Made by a program: the position numbers and the translations under genes
Notes under the pieces: generated by a model
The model's database searches: none
Told to the model about the DNA's origin: nothing
The model's input: the letters and a program-made list of their open reading frames with translations, nothing else
Assembly: GCA_018064525.1 (NCBI GenBank)
Contig: JAGHVB010000021.1
Span: 1-51,726, forward strand
Direction: 5' to 3'
Origin: Candidatus Treponema merdequi
Lineage (GTDB): Bacteria; Spirochaetota; Spirochaetia; Treponematales; Treponemataceae
DNA length: 51,726 bases
Shown: in pieces, positions 15,216 to 27,000 of the stretch
Position numbering within the stretch: the stretch's first letter is position 1
How the letters are laid out: the number at the start of each line of letters is the position of its first letter

Positions 15216-16378
15216 TCGCTTGCTTCTGTGCTGTTGATTATTTCTTCTGTTGCAAATGTGACTTTGTTTCTTCCTGTTCTTTTTGAAACATAAAGCGCTT
15301 TGTCTGCCTGTTCTACGAGAACTTTTGGACTTTCTACAGGATTGACTGCTGAATCATATACGGAACATCCGATTGAAATTGTAACTTTCATATGCTGGCC
15401 TTCGTATTCGAAATCGTTCTGTTCAATCTGTTTTCTTATTCTTTCTGCGACAGCTACTGCATCATCTTTTGAAGCATTGGCAAGCATTACTGTAAATTCT
15501 TCTCCGCCGTAACGGCTTGCAATGTCAGGTTCACGCGTATTCTGTTTAATGATTTTGGCAACTGATTTTAATACATAGTCACCGCATGCATGTCCCCAGG
15601 TGTCGTTGAATTTTTTAAAGAAGTCAATATCAAACATTAGAACTGCGAGTGGAACTTTCTGAGAGATTGCCATGTCGAGTTTGTCTGTAAGCATATTGAA
15701 GAAATAATATTTGAGTTTTAAATGTGTCATCATATCTGTACTTGATTTTTCAAGTAAGGCTGCATTGTTGATTGCAACTGCAGCAAGTGATGCAATGGAA
15801 ATAATCTGTTCTTTGTCGTAAGACGTATACTCAGAGCCGTCACCGATATCGAGTCTTTCTCCAAGGATTAAAAATCCGTTCATTCTGTTTTTGTGGAACA
15901 ATGGAATAATCAGTGTCGGATTGAGAGAAGAAATTTCTTTTATGTCAGCATCTTCAGAAAGCAGTTCTTTAAGAGAATTTACTGTAAATGTTCTGTTGTT
16001 TTTACAGATTGCTTTGATTATTGGTGAATCTGTCGGAATGGAATATTTAATTGAAGGATCAAGGTCGATTCCTGTATGATTTGATGAAAGATTAAAGGAA
16101 TTTAAATCGATTTCATCGAGTACGAAAATTCCAGCTCCTGTAACATGCATCTGACACATACAGGTGTAAAGAATTGATTCAATGAGGGTGCTGTATTCCA
16201 GTGTAGAACAGAGGGATCTTGATATTTCGAGCAGCTGCTGAAGGTCGTAAATTCTTTTTTCATACTGATCGACAGCATCCTGCACATACGAATTGTCCTG
16301 TTCAACAAGTGAACTTAATTCGATGTTTTCGTCATTGAGTTTAGCTTCTTTGATGGTTTTATTTTCTTCTTCTGCCAT
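15212..16378 (-). CDS. GAF-GGDEF diguanylate cyclase
   Basis: This 388-residue cytoplasmic protein has an N-terminal GAF-type sensor domain (about 45-205) and a C-terminal GGDEF domain. The active site is intact (RYGGEEF, about 289-295). An inhibitory I-site RxxD (REPD, 282-285) lies the usual five residues upstream, so the enzyme should make c-di-GMP from two GTP and be product-inhibited. The gene starts one base after the DUF5312-like gene ends and overlaps the rhomboid gene by four bases. Confidence 0.93.
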   Translation of the reverse strand: MAEEENKTIKEAKLNDENIELSSLVEQDNSYVQDAVDQYEKRIYDLQQLLEISRSLCSTLEYSTLIESILYTCMCQMHVTGAGIFVLDEIDLNSFNLSSNHTGIDLDPSIKYSIPTDSPIIKAICKNNRTFTVNSLKELLSEDADIKEISSLNPTLIIPLFHKNRMNGFLILGERLDIGDGSEYTSYDKEQIISIASLAAVAINNAALLEKSSTDMMTHLKLKYYFFNMLTDKLDMAISQKVPLAVLMFDIDFFKKFNDTWGHACGDYVLKSVAKIIKQNTREPDIASRYGGEEFTVMLANASKDDAVAVAERIRKQIEQNDFEYEGQHMKVTISIGCSVYDSAVNPVESPKVLVEQADKALYVSKRTGRNKVTFATEEIINSTEASE

Positions 16379-16379
16379 A

Positions 16380-17975
16380 TTAGTTCTTTTTATCTGCGCT
16401 GGAAATTATAGCGTAGTTCCTCATAATATCAAAGAATACTTTCCAGTTTGTATAGTTGTTTTCCAAAAAGTCTGTGTTATCACGGTTGCGTGATGACATC
16501 ATCAAGACTTTTAAGTTTGAAACTATCTCGCATGAAGGTTTCTTTGAGTCCTGTAATAAGTCTCCGAGTTCTGCATATAGTGAGAACAGTGCCGAAACCT
16601 GTTCCTGAATTATGTGCTTAGCTTCCGCATTTATATTATCGACCTGATTTATTAATTTTTTAGAGAAATCTGAGTCTTTGTGACTGTCTCTGATATAGCC
16701 TTTTAATACAGCCGAACTGTTCGGTGCATTGTTTTCAAATGATTTTTCAAAGGCCTCGATTTTTTCAAGAACTTCATTTGCTGCAAATACTGTCTGAGAA
16801 AACTGAGTTTTGAAATTCGGGTTATTGAAAAATCCTTCGATTACGATATCGTTTAAAAGTGCTTTTATCGAATCAGGATAATAATGTGCTGTAAAAGTTT
16901 TTAGAATCTTTAACGGTGTAATCCATGAAAAACTTACAGATGAATTCTGAAGAAGAATTTCGTTTAATTCATCGTTATAACCGTTAAGCTCTGTAAGATG
17001 TCCGTCTGGAAAGAGAGTTTCGATATCAACTTTGATTTTTTCGTCTTTGATTTCGCGTTTGATTCTCGCTTCATCTGCGTTGTACTGCTCCTGAATATGT
17101 GTTGAAAATTTCTGTCTTGAGTCTGCAGTGTAAGAAGCAGATGTCGGTTCAAAGTCAGGATTTTGTTTTGCAACCTGAATGAGGCTTTTTAAGACATTCT
17201 TATTTAAAATCTTATGACATGCGTATTCAATTTTTTTGAGATTGTCGATGATTTTTTTCTGATTTGCTGCTGTCATTGATTCAGGATCAAGAATCTGAGC
17301 CAGAGCGATGATGGCATACGCAACAGGCATTGTCATCTGAAATTCTGCGATAATGTAGTACAGGTCGAGAAAAACATTTTCGAGAGATACCGGTGGAACT
17401 GCTGAAAATGAAGGTACTAAATTTGGCTGGGCAGGATCAAATCTTGTATCGAAAGTTTTTAACGGAGTAACAAAGTTGAATTTGCAGAGTTCTGTGAGCT
17501 GCTTGATTTTAACGAATATCTCGTCCATTTTGATAAATTCTTTTGAATTGAGTTCGTGAACTAATTTTTCAAGACGGCGATGCTGTTCATCAAAAACTTT
17601 TGAAATCTGGTTTCCCTGAAGTTCGGTAAGTGAAACTTCATTTTTGCGTTCTGCATATTCGAGGCTTCTAAGTTTCTGCTGATTTTCTTCTGAATAGCCG
17701 GAAACAAGAAGCTGGTATTCAAACCTTGTATTTCTTTTGATGTCTGTGCCGGCAATTGTGTTTTCAAGAATTTTGAGAATTGGTCTTGTGTTGATGTAAA
17801 GTATGCGGAGAATTTCTGCAAAGTTCGGCTGGATTAAACCGCTGCGGTAAATTCCATTTGGGAGAGTTCTTAATTCTGTGTCAATTTTTTTTAACTTCTG
17901 TCTTTTTTGAACCTCAGGAGATGAGCTTCTAAAGATGTTGTCAAAAAGTTCTGTAATTGCCTGCAAAAATGACAT
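16380..17975 (-). CDS. Treponema-type conserved protein, DUF5312-like
   Basis: This 531-residue soluble, helical protein has no signal peptide. It resembles a treponemal family of unknown function that I recall as DUF5312; that assignment is tentative. The N-terminal region is charged, the centre has long helices (LDLYYIIAEFQMTMPVAYAI), and no catalytic motif stands out. It heads the run with the diguanylate cyclase, rhomboid and exported protein, and its transcript appears leaderless. The neighbourhood suggests a link to c-di-GMP signalling at the membrane. Confidence 0.7.
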   Translation of the reverse strand: MSFLQAITELFDNIFRSSSPEVQKRQKLKKIDTELRTLPNGIYRSGLIQPNFAEILRILYINTRPILKILENTIAGTDIKRNTRFEYQLLVSGYSEENQQKLRSLEYAERKNEVSLTELQGNQISKVFDEQHRRLEKLVHELNSKEFIKMDEIFVKIKQLTELCKFNFVTPLKTFDTRFDPAQPNLVPSFSAVPPVSLENVFLDLYYIIAEFQMTMPVAYAIIALAQILDPESMTAANQKKIIDNLKKIEYACHKILNKNVLKSLIQVAKQNPDFEPTSASYTADSRQKFSTHIQEQYNADEARIKREIKDEKIKVDIETLFPDGHLTELNGYNDELNEILLQNSSVSFSWITPLKILKTFTAHYYPDSIKALLNDIVIEGFFNNPNFKTQFSQTVFAANEVLEKIEAFEKSFENNAPNSSAVLKGYIRDSHKDSDFSKKLINQVDNINAEAKHIIQEQVSALFSLYAELGDLLQDSKKPSCEIVSNLKVLMMSSRNRDNTDFLENNYTNWKVFFDIMRNYAIISSADKKN

Positions 17976-17981
17976 AATACT

Positions 17982-18010
17982 ATTTTATGGTAGAAAACCT
18001 CTATTGTAAA
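17982..18010 (-). promoter_or_regulatory. Promoter of the DUF5312-cyclase-rhomboid run, leaderless geometry
   Basis: Reading the minus strand, TTTACA (18010-18005), a 17-base spacer and TAAAAT (17987-17982) end six bases before the ATG at 17975. No ribosome binding site is visible. Confidence 0.5.
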
Positions 18011-18040
18011 GTGCAAGGTCTGAAATGATTGCAGACAATT

Positions 18041-21000
18041 TTATTTTACAATCATTACTTTTCTTGTTTCTTCAATTTCCGGACCGACAACGCGGATGAA
18101 ATAAATTCCCCTTGCAACTGTACTTCCCGAATTGTTTGTACCGTTCCAGTAGTAGTAGTGAAGTCCGGGTGACTGGCGGCCGTTTTCAAGATATTTAACG
18201 ATATTGCCGTCGGCTGTCATGATGATTACGCGAAGATTTCCTTCTTTCGGCATATTGACTTCAAGAGTACAGAATTCTTTATTTGCGGCATTTACAACAT
18301 TTGAATAAATTGAAACTCCGCCACGCTGACGCTGTGGTTCTGAAATTATGAATGACCACAGATCGATTGAAGTATAATCTGCAGGGTTTGAAGTCCTGAA
18401 TGTGTAAAGCGGAGTCATTCTTGTTCCTGTTGAAATTGTTGTGCCGTCATAAAGATGGTTGATTTCGATAGTTCCATTCTGATCCTGAACTTCAAAGAAG
18501 AATCTTACATCACTTCCAGACTGCCAGTTAAGGCATGGAGTCTGTTCTGAAAAGTTGTGGAAGAGGAATGTTGTTGTCAAAGATGCGGCGTTGAAATTTC
18601 TTTCAATATAAACATCGTGAGATGTCTGAATGTTTTTTGAACTGTTGAGAACAGGTGCAAACCCTTCTAAAGGAGTTGATCCGAGCGCTGTTACAGGGAA
18701 CCATGCGCGTGTTTTTATTCCTGAATAAGCTGAAAAGTTTTCGCCGTCTGAATGAAGTGTCGGTGTGATGTCGGCAACTGCATGATATGTGAAAACATGA
18801 TTTCCAAAGCTGTCGAGGTTTTGAGAAATATCTTTTGTTACAAGAGTAATATCTTTATCAGCAAATACTTTGTTGTGTTTTGTTTTTCCTGCAAAGTCTC
18901 GTATTGCAATTGAATCTGCCGGTGCAATTCCATCTGTTGAATCAATGTAAGCATCATTTCTGTTGTCGTATGCATATTCAACTTCAACACAGTTCATGAT
19001 TGCATCAGAAATACAATGTGATTCACCTGAGATTACGACTTTGTTGTCAGGCGAGTGAATTTTATTTACAAAGAGGAATGAAGCTCCGTATTCGATTTTA
19101 ATTCCGTACTGGAGTTTTGCTCTTGTGTAATCGAGGTTTTTGTTGAGGTTAAGTATAACTCCGTTTGCATGATCTCCGTGTGGTTCTACAGAAATAACCT
19201 GATAAGAAGTGTCCTGTGTATCTATATCTGAATAGAAATGGATTGTGTCTTTTGTAATTGTGTTCCATGTGATGTCATCTGCGAGCGGATGATCAAAATA
19301 GAGATAAACTTTATTTGAAGTAAAGTCTGCAATTGAGAATGCAATGTGCATCTGCTGGATTGCACAGCGTGTTGCAGTTGCAGTAAATCTGAAACCTTCT
19401 GATGAACTTTTTCCTGCAGGAGTTCCTTTGAAAGAACCGATACGGTTTTTATGATCATCTGTGAGCGAATAGAATACTGTTGTAAGTGCACGTGTGATTT
19501 CGATATCGCTGTATCTTGTCTGATGAATTCCGTTTGAATCTGTATCAGTTCCGTATTCTGTTCCGGTTGCGGAATAGTTCCATCTTGAAGAGTCAGGTGC
19601 TTTGAGATAGATTACGGCGATATCTCCTTTGCCGTCAGTTGTATCTGTACATTCTGCATCGATGAAAACATCTTCAAAGAAAATACTTGTTGCGCTGTCG
19701 CCGTTGTATTTTATCATTTTAAGAGAACGGACTGCTTTTCTGATTTCATTGTTTGAGTTTTCAATGAGGCAGAGTCTGGAAGAGTTGTCGCTTCGTACAA
19801 ATTCCACACGAATAACATTGTCACGAACAGTGTATGTACCAGAGAAGTTTGGAACTTCAGGATTTACAGGTCGTCCTTCTGATGCAGAAATTGATGCTGA
19901 ACTTGTAAGAATGACCGGGTGTTTGAATGCTATTCCTGTTAACTGTCTTGTGTATGAACCGTCTGCATTGTATGTAAGGGAATTGTTTACATCTGTGCTG
20001 TTAAAACCGTTGTCAGTACAATCTTCTGATGCAGAAAGCCATGCAAAGTCTCCGGTTGTTGTACATTCAACGAGAATATTTTTTATTGAAGCGTGATAAC
20101 ATTCTGCAAAAGAATTTTCAGCAGAATCATTTTTCTTTATTTTAAGAGTCCATTGAGAAGAGGCTTCAAGGTTGACGCCGTTGTCGTAAAAGTTCTGGTT
20201 TGCAGTAATTGTCTTTGATGCAAAACCTGAAAGAGAAGAACTGTAGGCAGTTGTGTGGTTTATGAGAGTTCCGTCCGGCATTGATTCCGGATATTTTGAT
20301 GATGTCGGAATAAGTGATCCCGGATTTAAAGGGTCTTCTGTTTTGAAAACGAGTGATGGTTCACATAAATTATTGGCAGCTGTTCTGAGCGGGTTGTGAT
20401 AATCAAAAAGATTTGTGACTCCTGATTTTGAAGAATCGCCCGTGTCATCGTACATTGCTGAAACATTGCCATTCAGAAGAACGATGTCTTTTGATGCTGT
20501 AAGGTTTGCATTTAATGTGATGTTGCCGTTAAAAAGTGCAAAGTTGTTTTTAACATCGATTGTTCCTGCTGTAAGTAAAATGTTTTTTGCGCCTGATGCA
20601 TCGACAGCATTTATAAATAAGTCAGAAGCGTTTGAAGCGTTTCCGATTGTAATATCTTCTGTGCCTGAAGAAATTTCTGTATCTGAATAAGCATCTCCGG
20701 AAATGTAAACTGTATCTGTAAAGTTAATTGGATGACTGTCAGTTTTAAGTGAAGCTGAAATCTGAGTAATTCCTGTTATATTTACGGTTCCGAGTGGAAT
20801 TGTTTTTCCGATTGAATTGTTGATGAATATTCTGCCTTTTCCGGAAATGAGTGTAAGGTTCTGTGCTCCGGCGGCTTTGGAATCGATGCTCTGATTTAAT
20901 GTGATGTCTCCGTCTGCAGTTCCGGTTGAAATTCTGACAGGAGAATTTAAAGTGATTTTTGCATTTGTTCTGTCGCCGTCAAAGAGAATGTTTTTATTTA

Positions 21001-24000
21001 TCGTTGAGATTACAAGTTCTGAAGCAGAGTTTTCTGTTCCGAAAATTATTTTTCCATTGCCGGTAATTGTAATTTCATTTGTTGAACTGACAGCGGCTGC
21101 TGATTCAATTGAAAGAGTTTCAGGGTTTTGAATTGTAAGGCGCTCTACAGTTACTGGTTTTTCAAAATTAATTGTTCCAGAAACTGTTCCGGTTGTGATA
21201 TTAAGTTCGCTTTGAGAAACGCCTTTGCTTACGGTATTTCCAAATAAAACAGGTGAACCGTTTGTAATTATTTTTGTATCTGTCGTAAGTTGTAAAGGAA
21301 CTTTTACAGTAAGAGGTGCTTTGACAGATGAAGTTGCGGCAAAAGTTGATTGTAAAGTTCCGCCGAGTGAAATTTTCTGTGCGGATGTTATTTCGACACC
21401 TTTTGTAAATTCTGTTGTGACAGGATGAGCTGCAGAGTCTGCAGCAGCAAATGTAATGGTGGCCTTTGTTGAGACAGGCGCAAAGTTTTCTACAGTGAGA
21501 TTTTCATTAAATGTGATTGAACCGTTTTCAGAACCTGCAGAAACATCGTCAGCGGTTAACGTTGTGATGTGTGCAGGAATTTCAAATGTCTTTGAAGTAT
21601 TCTGACCACGGATAAAAGTGTTTCCAAAATTTATTACAGAGGATGAAGCCGGCGCGTTTGATCTTGTAATTGTTCCGTTTTCGCTTGTAAATGAAGTTCC
21701 ATTAAGATTGTAAAATCCGAGATGAAGCTGGCAGTTATTATGTTTGTAAGAACCTGTTCCATCAACGGTAAAATTTCTTCTTACGACTACGGCAAGGTTG
21801 TTTGTAAATTCAATACCATTTGGAATTGTGAGATCGTAGAAAATTCCTGAAGCAGAAACCGGAGATGCTGCAAAGATTACATTTTTTTTGTTGAAGACCG
21901 CGAGATGCGTGATGTCAGATTGTGAAATTCCACCTGCACCGACAGAAAGTGTTCCGCCGAGTGAAGTAGAGTCCCATGTCATTGTGCCGTTGTTTATTAT
22001 TTTTGCAACGGACTGTGTGTTTGATGAGTTGTCGCCTGTCTGCGTAAAAATTGTTCCGGCGGATGTTGTAATTATGTTTGCATTAAATGCATTTGCTCCG
22101 ATTGCAAACTGTGAAGTTCCGTTTTGAGTAAGGTTGTTTACAGAGACTGCAGCTGTTGTGTTTGTATATGAACCTGCATTGTTAAGTGTAAAATCGCCTG
22201 CTGTAAGAGAACCTGTATGTAAAAGTTTTCCATTTGTAAGAGTGAGATTTTTATTTGCACCTGTCGCAGTAAGAGATGAATTAAAATTTATCTGAGCAGC
22301 AGCTGAAGTTTCGAGTGTAAGATTATCTGCAAAAGTTACAGCGTCTGCGTAGATCTGGTTTGAAGTTGTTGTGATTGCACTGCATCCGGAACCTGTTGCG
22401 GTTGTTCCGGAAATTGAAAGTGAAGAAAGTGAAACTGAATTATTAAAAATAACATTTGTTGCAGAAGTAGACTGACCGAATGTTATGTCTGCTGCAGTTG
22501 AATTATAGTTTGTAACAGTAGAATTGAAAGTCGCGTTCTTTACGTTGATGAAAATTGTTCCTGAGAGTTTTGCGGCTGCTGTAACTGTAAGATTGTTTGC
22601 ATAAGGTGTTTTACAGCTGAGAGAACCTTTAAGAATAAAATCTGCTGCTGTAAAAATAATGTCATCTGCAAGTGTTACAGTGCTGCTGTAAGTCTGATTT
22701 GCTGTTGTTGTAATTGAACCGCCTGCTGTCACAGCTCCTGTTACTTCAAGTGATGTTCCTGAAGTGATTGCCTGTGTATTTGAAAAAGTTCCATTGACTT
22801 TGATGTCGCCGGCAAGAGTTGCAGCTGTGTTGACAATAAGGTTGTTGTAATCGTTTCCTGTTGTGATGTCGTCAATTATTGCTGCAAGAGAGTTGAATTC
22901 TATTGTTCCCTTTGTGGCATCTGTAATCGGAAGCGGAGTTGCGCTGTTGTTTGTGATGCGGCCTGTGTTTGTATAGAAAATTTTTCCGGCGTTTGAAATC
23001 GGGTTTGCAGAAGAAGCGGCTGTAAGCTGTAAGTTTTTTGTACCGGACAAAGTTAATTCTGCAGCGGCACCTGTTGTAATTTTGTTGAGGATGAGTGAAC
23101 TTGCTGTTTCTGTGAACTGCGGCCAGAAATCTGTCTGCTGTGTTGTATTGATTTCTGCGTCGTCGTAAATTCCATTTCCACCGAAATAACCCGGATATTC
23201 GTAAGTTTTGTATACTGTCGAATCTGCAAAGATTTCCCAGTTGTCAGAAGTTTTCCAGTTTTTGTCAGAACCTTTTCCTGTCCAGCGGAATAAAGAAGCG
23301 ATTCCCCAATTGATGTTGTTTCCATGTGAAATTGAATTTGAAGTTAAAATTGTGTCAGCTGAATTTGAATTCTGTACAATTACATATTGAACGCTTTTAG
23401 ATGCGCCAGTTGCGTTGATGTTCCACTGGTCTGCAGCTGTGGCAGCTGTTGCAGAAGAACTTTGTAATGAAATTTTATTTGTGCTGTTTCCGGTCAGAGT
23501 TAATGCTGAAGTTACTGTCTGTGTTGTTCCTGCTGTAAAGATAATCTGTTTTCCAGGAACTTCGCAGACAAGAGTCCCGATTGTATTTGATGCATTGATT
23601 TCTGTTTGAAAAGCGGAATCAGTGATTGTAAGTTTTGTAATTGAAGTTGCACCTGAGTGACTTTCTGTTAAATTTTTGTGAAGTTTAAGTTCATTAAAAC
23701 TGTTTGTTCCGGAAACATTTCCGAAAACTTCAACGGTAGAAGAAGAAATAAAAGTTCCGGCTGTATGAGTCCAGTCATTCGTTATTGAAATATTATTAGT
23801 CTGAGAATTTAATGTACCTGAAGTGAGATAAAGATTTTTTGCAGTAAAAGAATTTGATAAAGTTGTTCCTGTTCCGGAAAAATATATGCTGGAAAGAGTC
23901 TGGTTGTTCGGGTTGAATGTATTTGCAGCTGTGTTTGTAAATTTTACATTGTCATCGTTCGCATTGAAAATTCCAAAACTGACATTTCCACCTGAGAAAA

Positions 24001-27000
24001 CAATGTCTGGATCAGGTGTGAGTGTGGAAGCATTTGTTTTTGCACCGTTGATTGTTCCGGAAGTTCCTGACAAACCGCCTTTAAATTCTACAGCAGTTCC
24101 TGAAGCGAGTGACGGAACATTGATTGTTCCGCTGTTTGTAACAAGTCCCGTATAGATTTGAATATTGGAAGTATTAATTGTTCCGGAATTTGCTGTAGTT
24201 CCGTTTACAGTAAGAGTTGAAATTTTCTGAGTTGTTCCATTGAATGAAACATTATTCAAAGTAAGTGCTGTTGCATCTGTCGGATTTACAGAAAGACCTG
24301 TTACATTCGAATTGAAAACAGTTGCTGCGGTACCGGCATTTAAATTGACAGACGCTGATGAAAAAGTTACGGCATCATTAAAAGACTGGTTTCCGGAAGA
24401 TGTAATGTCTCCGCCGATTGATGAAGTTCCTGTTACAGAAAGTGTATTTAATCCTGTAAGTTCTGCAGTGGTTGTCAAAGTTCCATATGCAGAAAGAGAA
24501 TGTGAAGCTCCAAGAAGCTCTGAATTAATTTTAATGTCTGCCGCTGCAGTTATATCGTCAGAAAGTGTCGCAGCTGAGGAAGTTGTAATAGCAAGGTTGT
24601 AGTAGTCAGTTGCACCGATGTCATCGACAGTTGTCGCAGCGGAAGTAAATTCTACAGTTCCTTTCGTGATGTCAGAAACAGGCAAAGGAGTCGTATCATT
24701 GTTTTTGATTCTTGCAGTTGATGAATAGACAACTGTTCCGGAGTTTGAAAGTCCGGAAGCTGTTTTTATTTTCAGACTGTATGCTGAGTTAAGAGTAAGT
24801 TTGCTTTCAGAAGCACTGAGTGTAAGTTTTGAAATTGTTACATCGGAAAGAACAGCTCCTGCCCCTGAGAAAACAGGTTTATTTGCTGTATTCGGAATTG
24901 TTACAGTATCATCTTCTGAGTTTTCACCCGGGTAGTTTACGGCATTGTATTGTGTTCCGCTGATATTGATTTTCCAGTTTTCATTATTGTTCCAGCTTGT
25001 GCTGTCTGTCGCAGAACTGCCTGTCCAGATGTAGTCTTCTGAAAAAATCCATCGTGTATTTCCACCGAGATTTTTTGAAAGGTGAGTATGTATTTCTCCT
25101 GTTCCGCCCGGATTTGAAGTTGAGTTTTTAACATGAGTATATTTTACATCGGAATTCAGAGCAGTGATGTTCCAGGTTGGAGAGCCTGTTGTCGTATCAA
25201 GAATGATTGGAGTAGAAGCTGCTGTTCCGTCAAGTTTGAGTGTTGTAATCGTCTGAGTTGTTGCAGGAGTAAAATAAATTTTTTTGTCTGGAACTTCACA
25301 GATGAACGTTCCGATTGTGTTTGAATTTTTTATATTTGAAACAGTTCCGCTGTTTCCGGCAATTGTAAGTATATTTATCTGCAAAACTGACGGATGACTC
25401 GTTTCCAGATCACCATACAGCTTAAGTTTATAAAATGCGTTTGAATTTGTTCCTGTAACGTTTTTCTTTACTTCAACTTCTGATGAAGATGAAAAAGTTC
25501 CGCCGTTGCAGATCCAGTTGTTTGAAACTGTGATATTGTTTGAGCCGGATTCGAGAGTGCCGGATGTAAGTGTAATGTCAGTTACGGACAGGGCAGATGT
25601 TAAAGTTGTTGTTCCGTTTCCTGCAAATTCAATTTTTGGAATTTCAGTTCCCGGAGCTGTAAAGAAACATGCTGTATCAGGAGCAAATTTTAAATTGTCA
25701 TCATTGTCTGTGAAAGATGAAAGTGTAACATTTCCGCCTGAAAAAACGATGTCAGGATTTTCTGAAGAAGCTCCGTTCAGAGTTACACCGCTGAATCCGC
25801 CTTTAAATTCTACAGCTGTTCCTGATGCGATTTCTGGTACATAGATTGTGCCTGTTCCAGAAACGGCTCCGTTGTAAGTCTGGACGTCTGTAGTAATTAT
25901 GTCTCCGCTTAAAACAGAAGTTCCTGAAACAGAAATTTTTTCTGCTTTAATATTGTGAGCTTCTGTCAGATTTCCGCCAATGACTAAATTTTTAAGTGGA
26001 ATTGAATTTCCAATCTGTCCTTCAAAGGCAGCATTTGTACCGCTTGAAAATGTAAGTGATTTTGGAGAACCTGCGCTCGAATTGTGAGTGTTCAGATTTC
26101 CTGTAAAAGTGACGGTACCGCCACCGGTTGAGGTAAGCGTAAGGTCATTGTTCAGTTCGTAGTTTCCGGAATAAGTCTGATTTCCGGTTGTTGTAATTGA
26201 ATTTGTGCCGCTTAAAAATGAAGTTCCGGAAGTGAGATTTACTGTTGCTGCAGAAATATCTCCGCGAAGCCACGCATCTCCGGTAATTGTAAGGTCGCCT
26301 GTAATTGTTATCGGATGAACAGCACCTCCGGACGGTTCGTAATGGCCGTTGATTGTGAGATTTTTTAATGCTGATGTCTGTCCGATTGAGCCATTAAGAA
26401 AAAGTCCCTGCGGAGTAGTGACTGTTAAGGAACTTGTAGAATTATCTCCATCGATATTTCCGTTGACTGTAATTCTTCCTGTTGAAGAAATTGAAAGACT
26501 GCCGGTTGATGTAAGGTTTCCGATTGATGAATTTGCACTGAAAGAAACTGTTCCACCGGCAGCGAGACTTGTAATTGAAATTGTACTGTCTGCAGAAAAT
26601 TCTGCACCTGATTCTATTACGAGACTTGAAATTGAAGATGGAGTGTTTGATGAAGGATAATTTGCACAGCTGTCAGGAATTGTAATCGGATTGTCTGTTC
26701 CTGCCGGAGGAACTATTCCGTTCTGCCAGTTTGCAGTATTGTTCCAGTCATTGTCTGAGCTTCCGTTCCAGACATATTCCGTTGTGGAGTTTCGGGTTAC
26801 AGTCGGACTGATTGTTAAATTTGGGTCAGAAGTTCCATCCGGAAGATTTATTATTCCTGTACTGTCTCCGGAAATAGTGAGGCTTCCGGCACTTCCAGAA
26901 GCTGCAGGTTTAAAAGTTCCATTTACAGAAACAGTTGCCCCGCCTGTAATCTGAAGAGTATGGTCTTTACTGTCTGTATAATCAAAATCGTTTCTGACAG

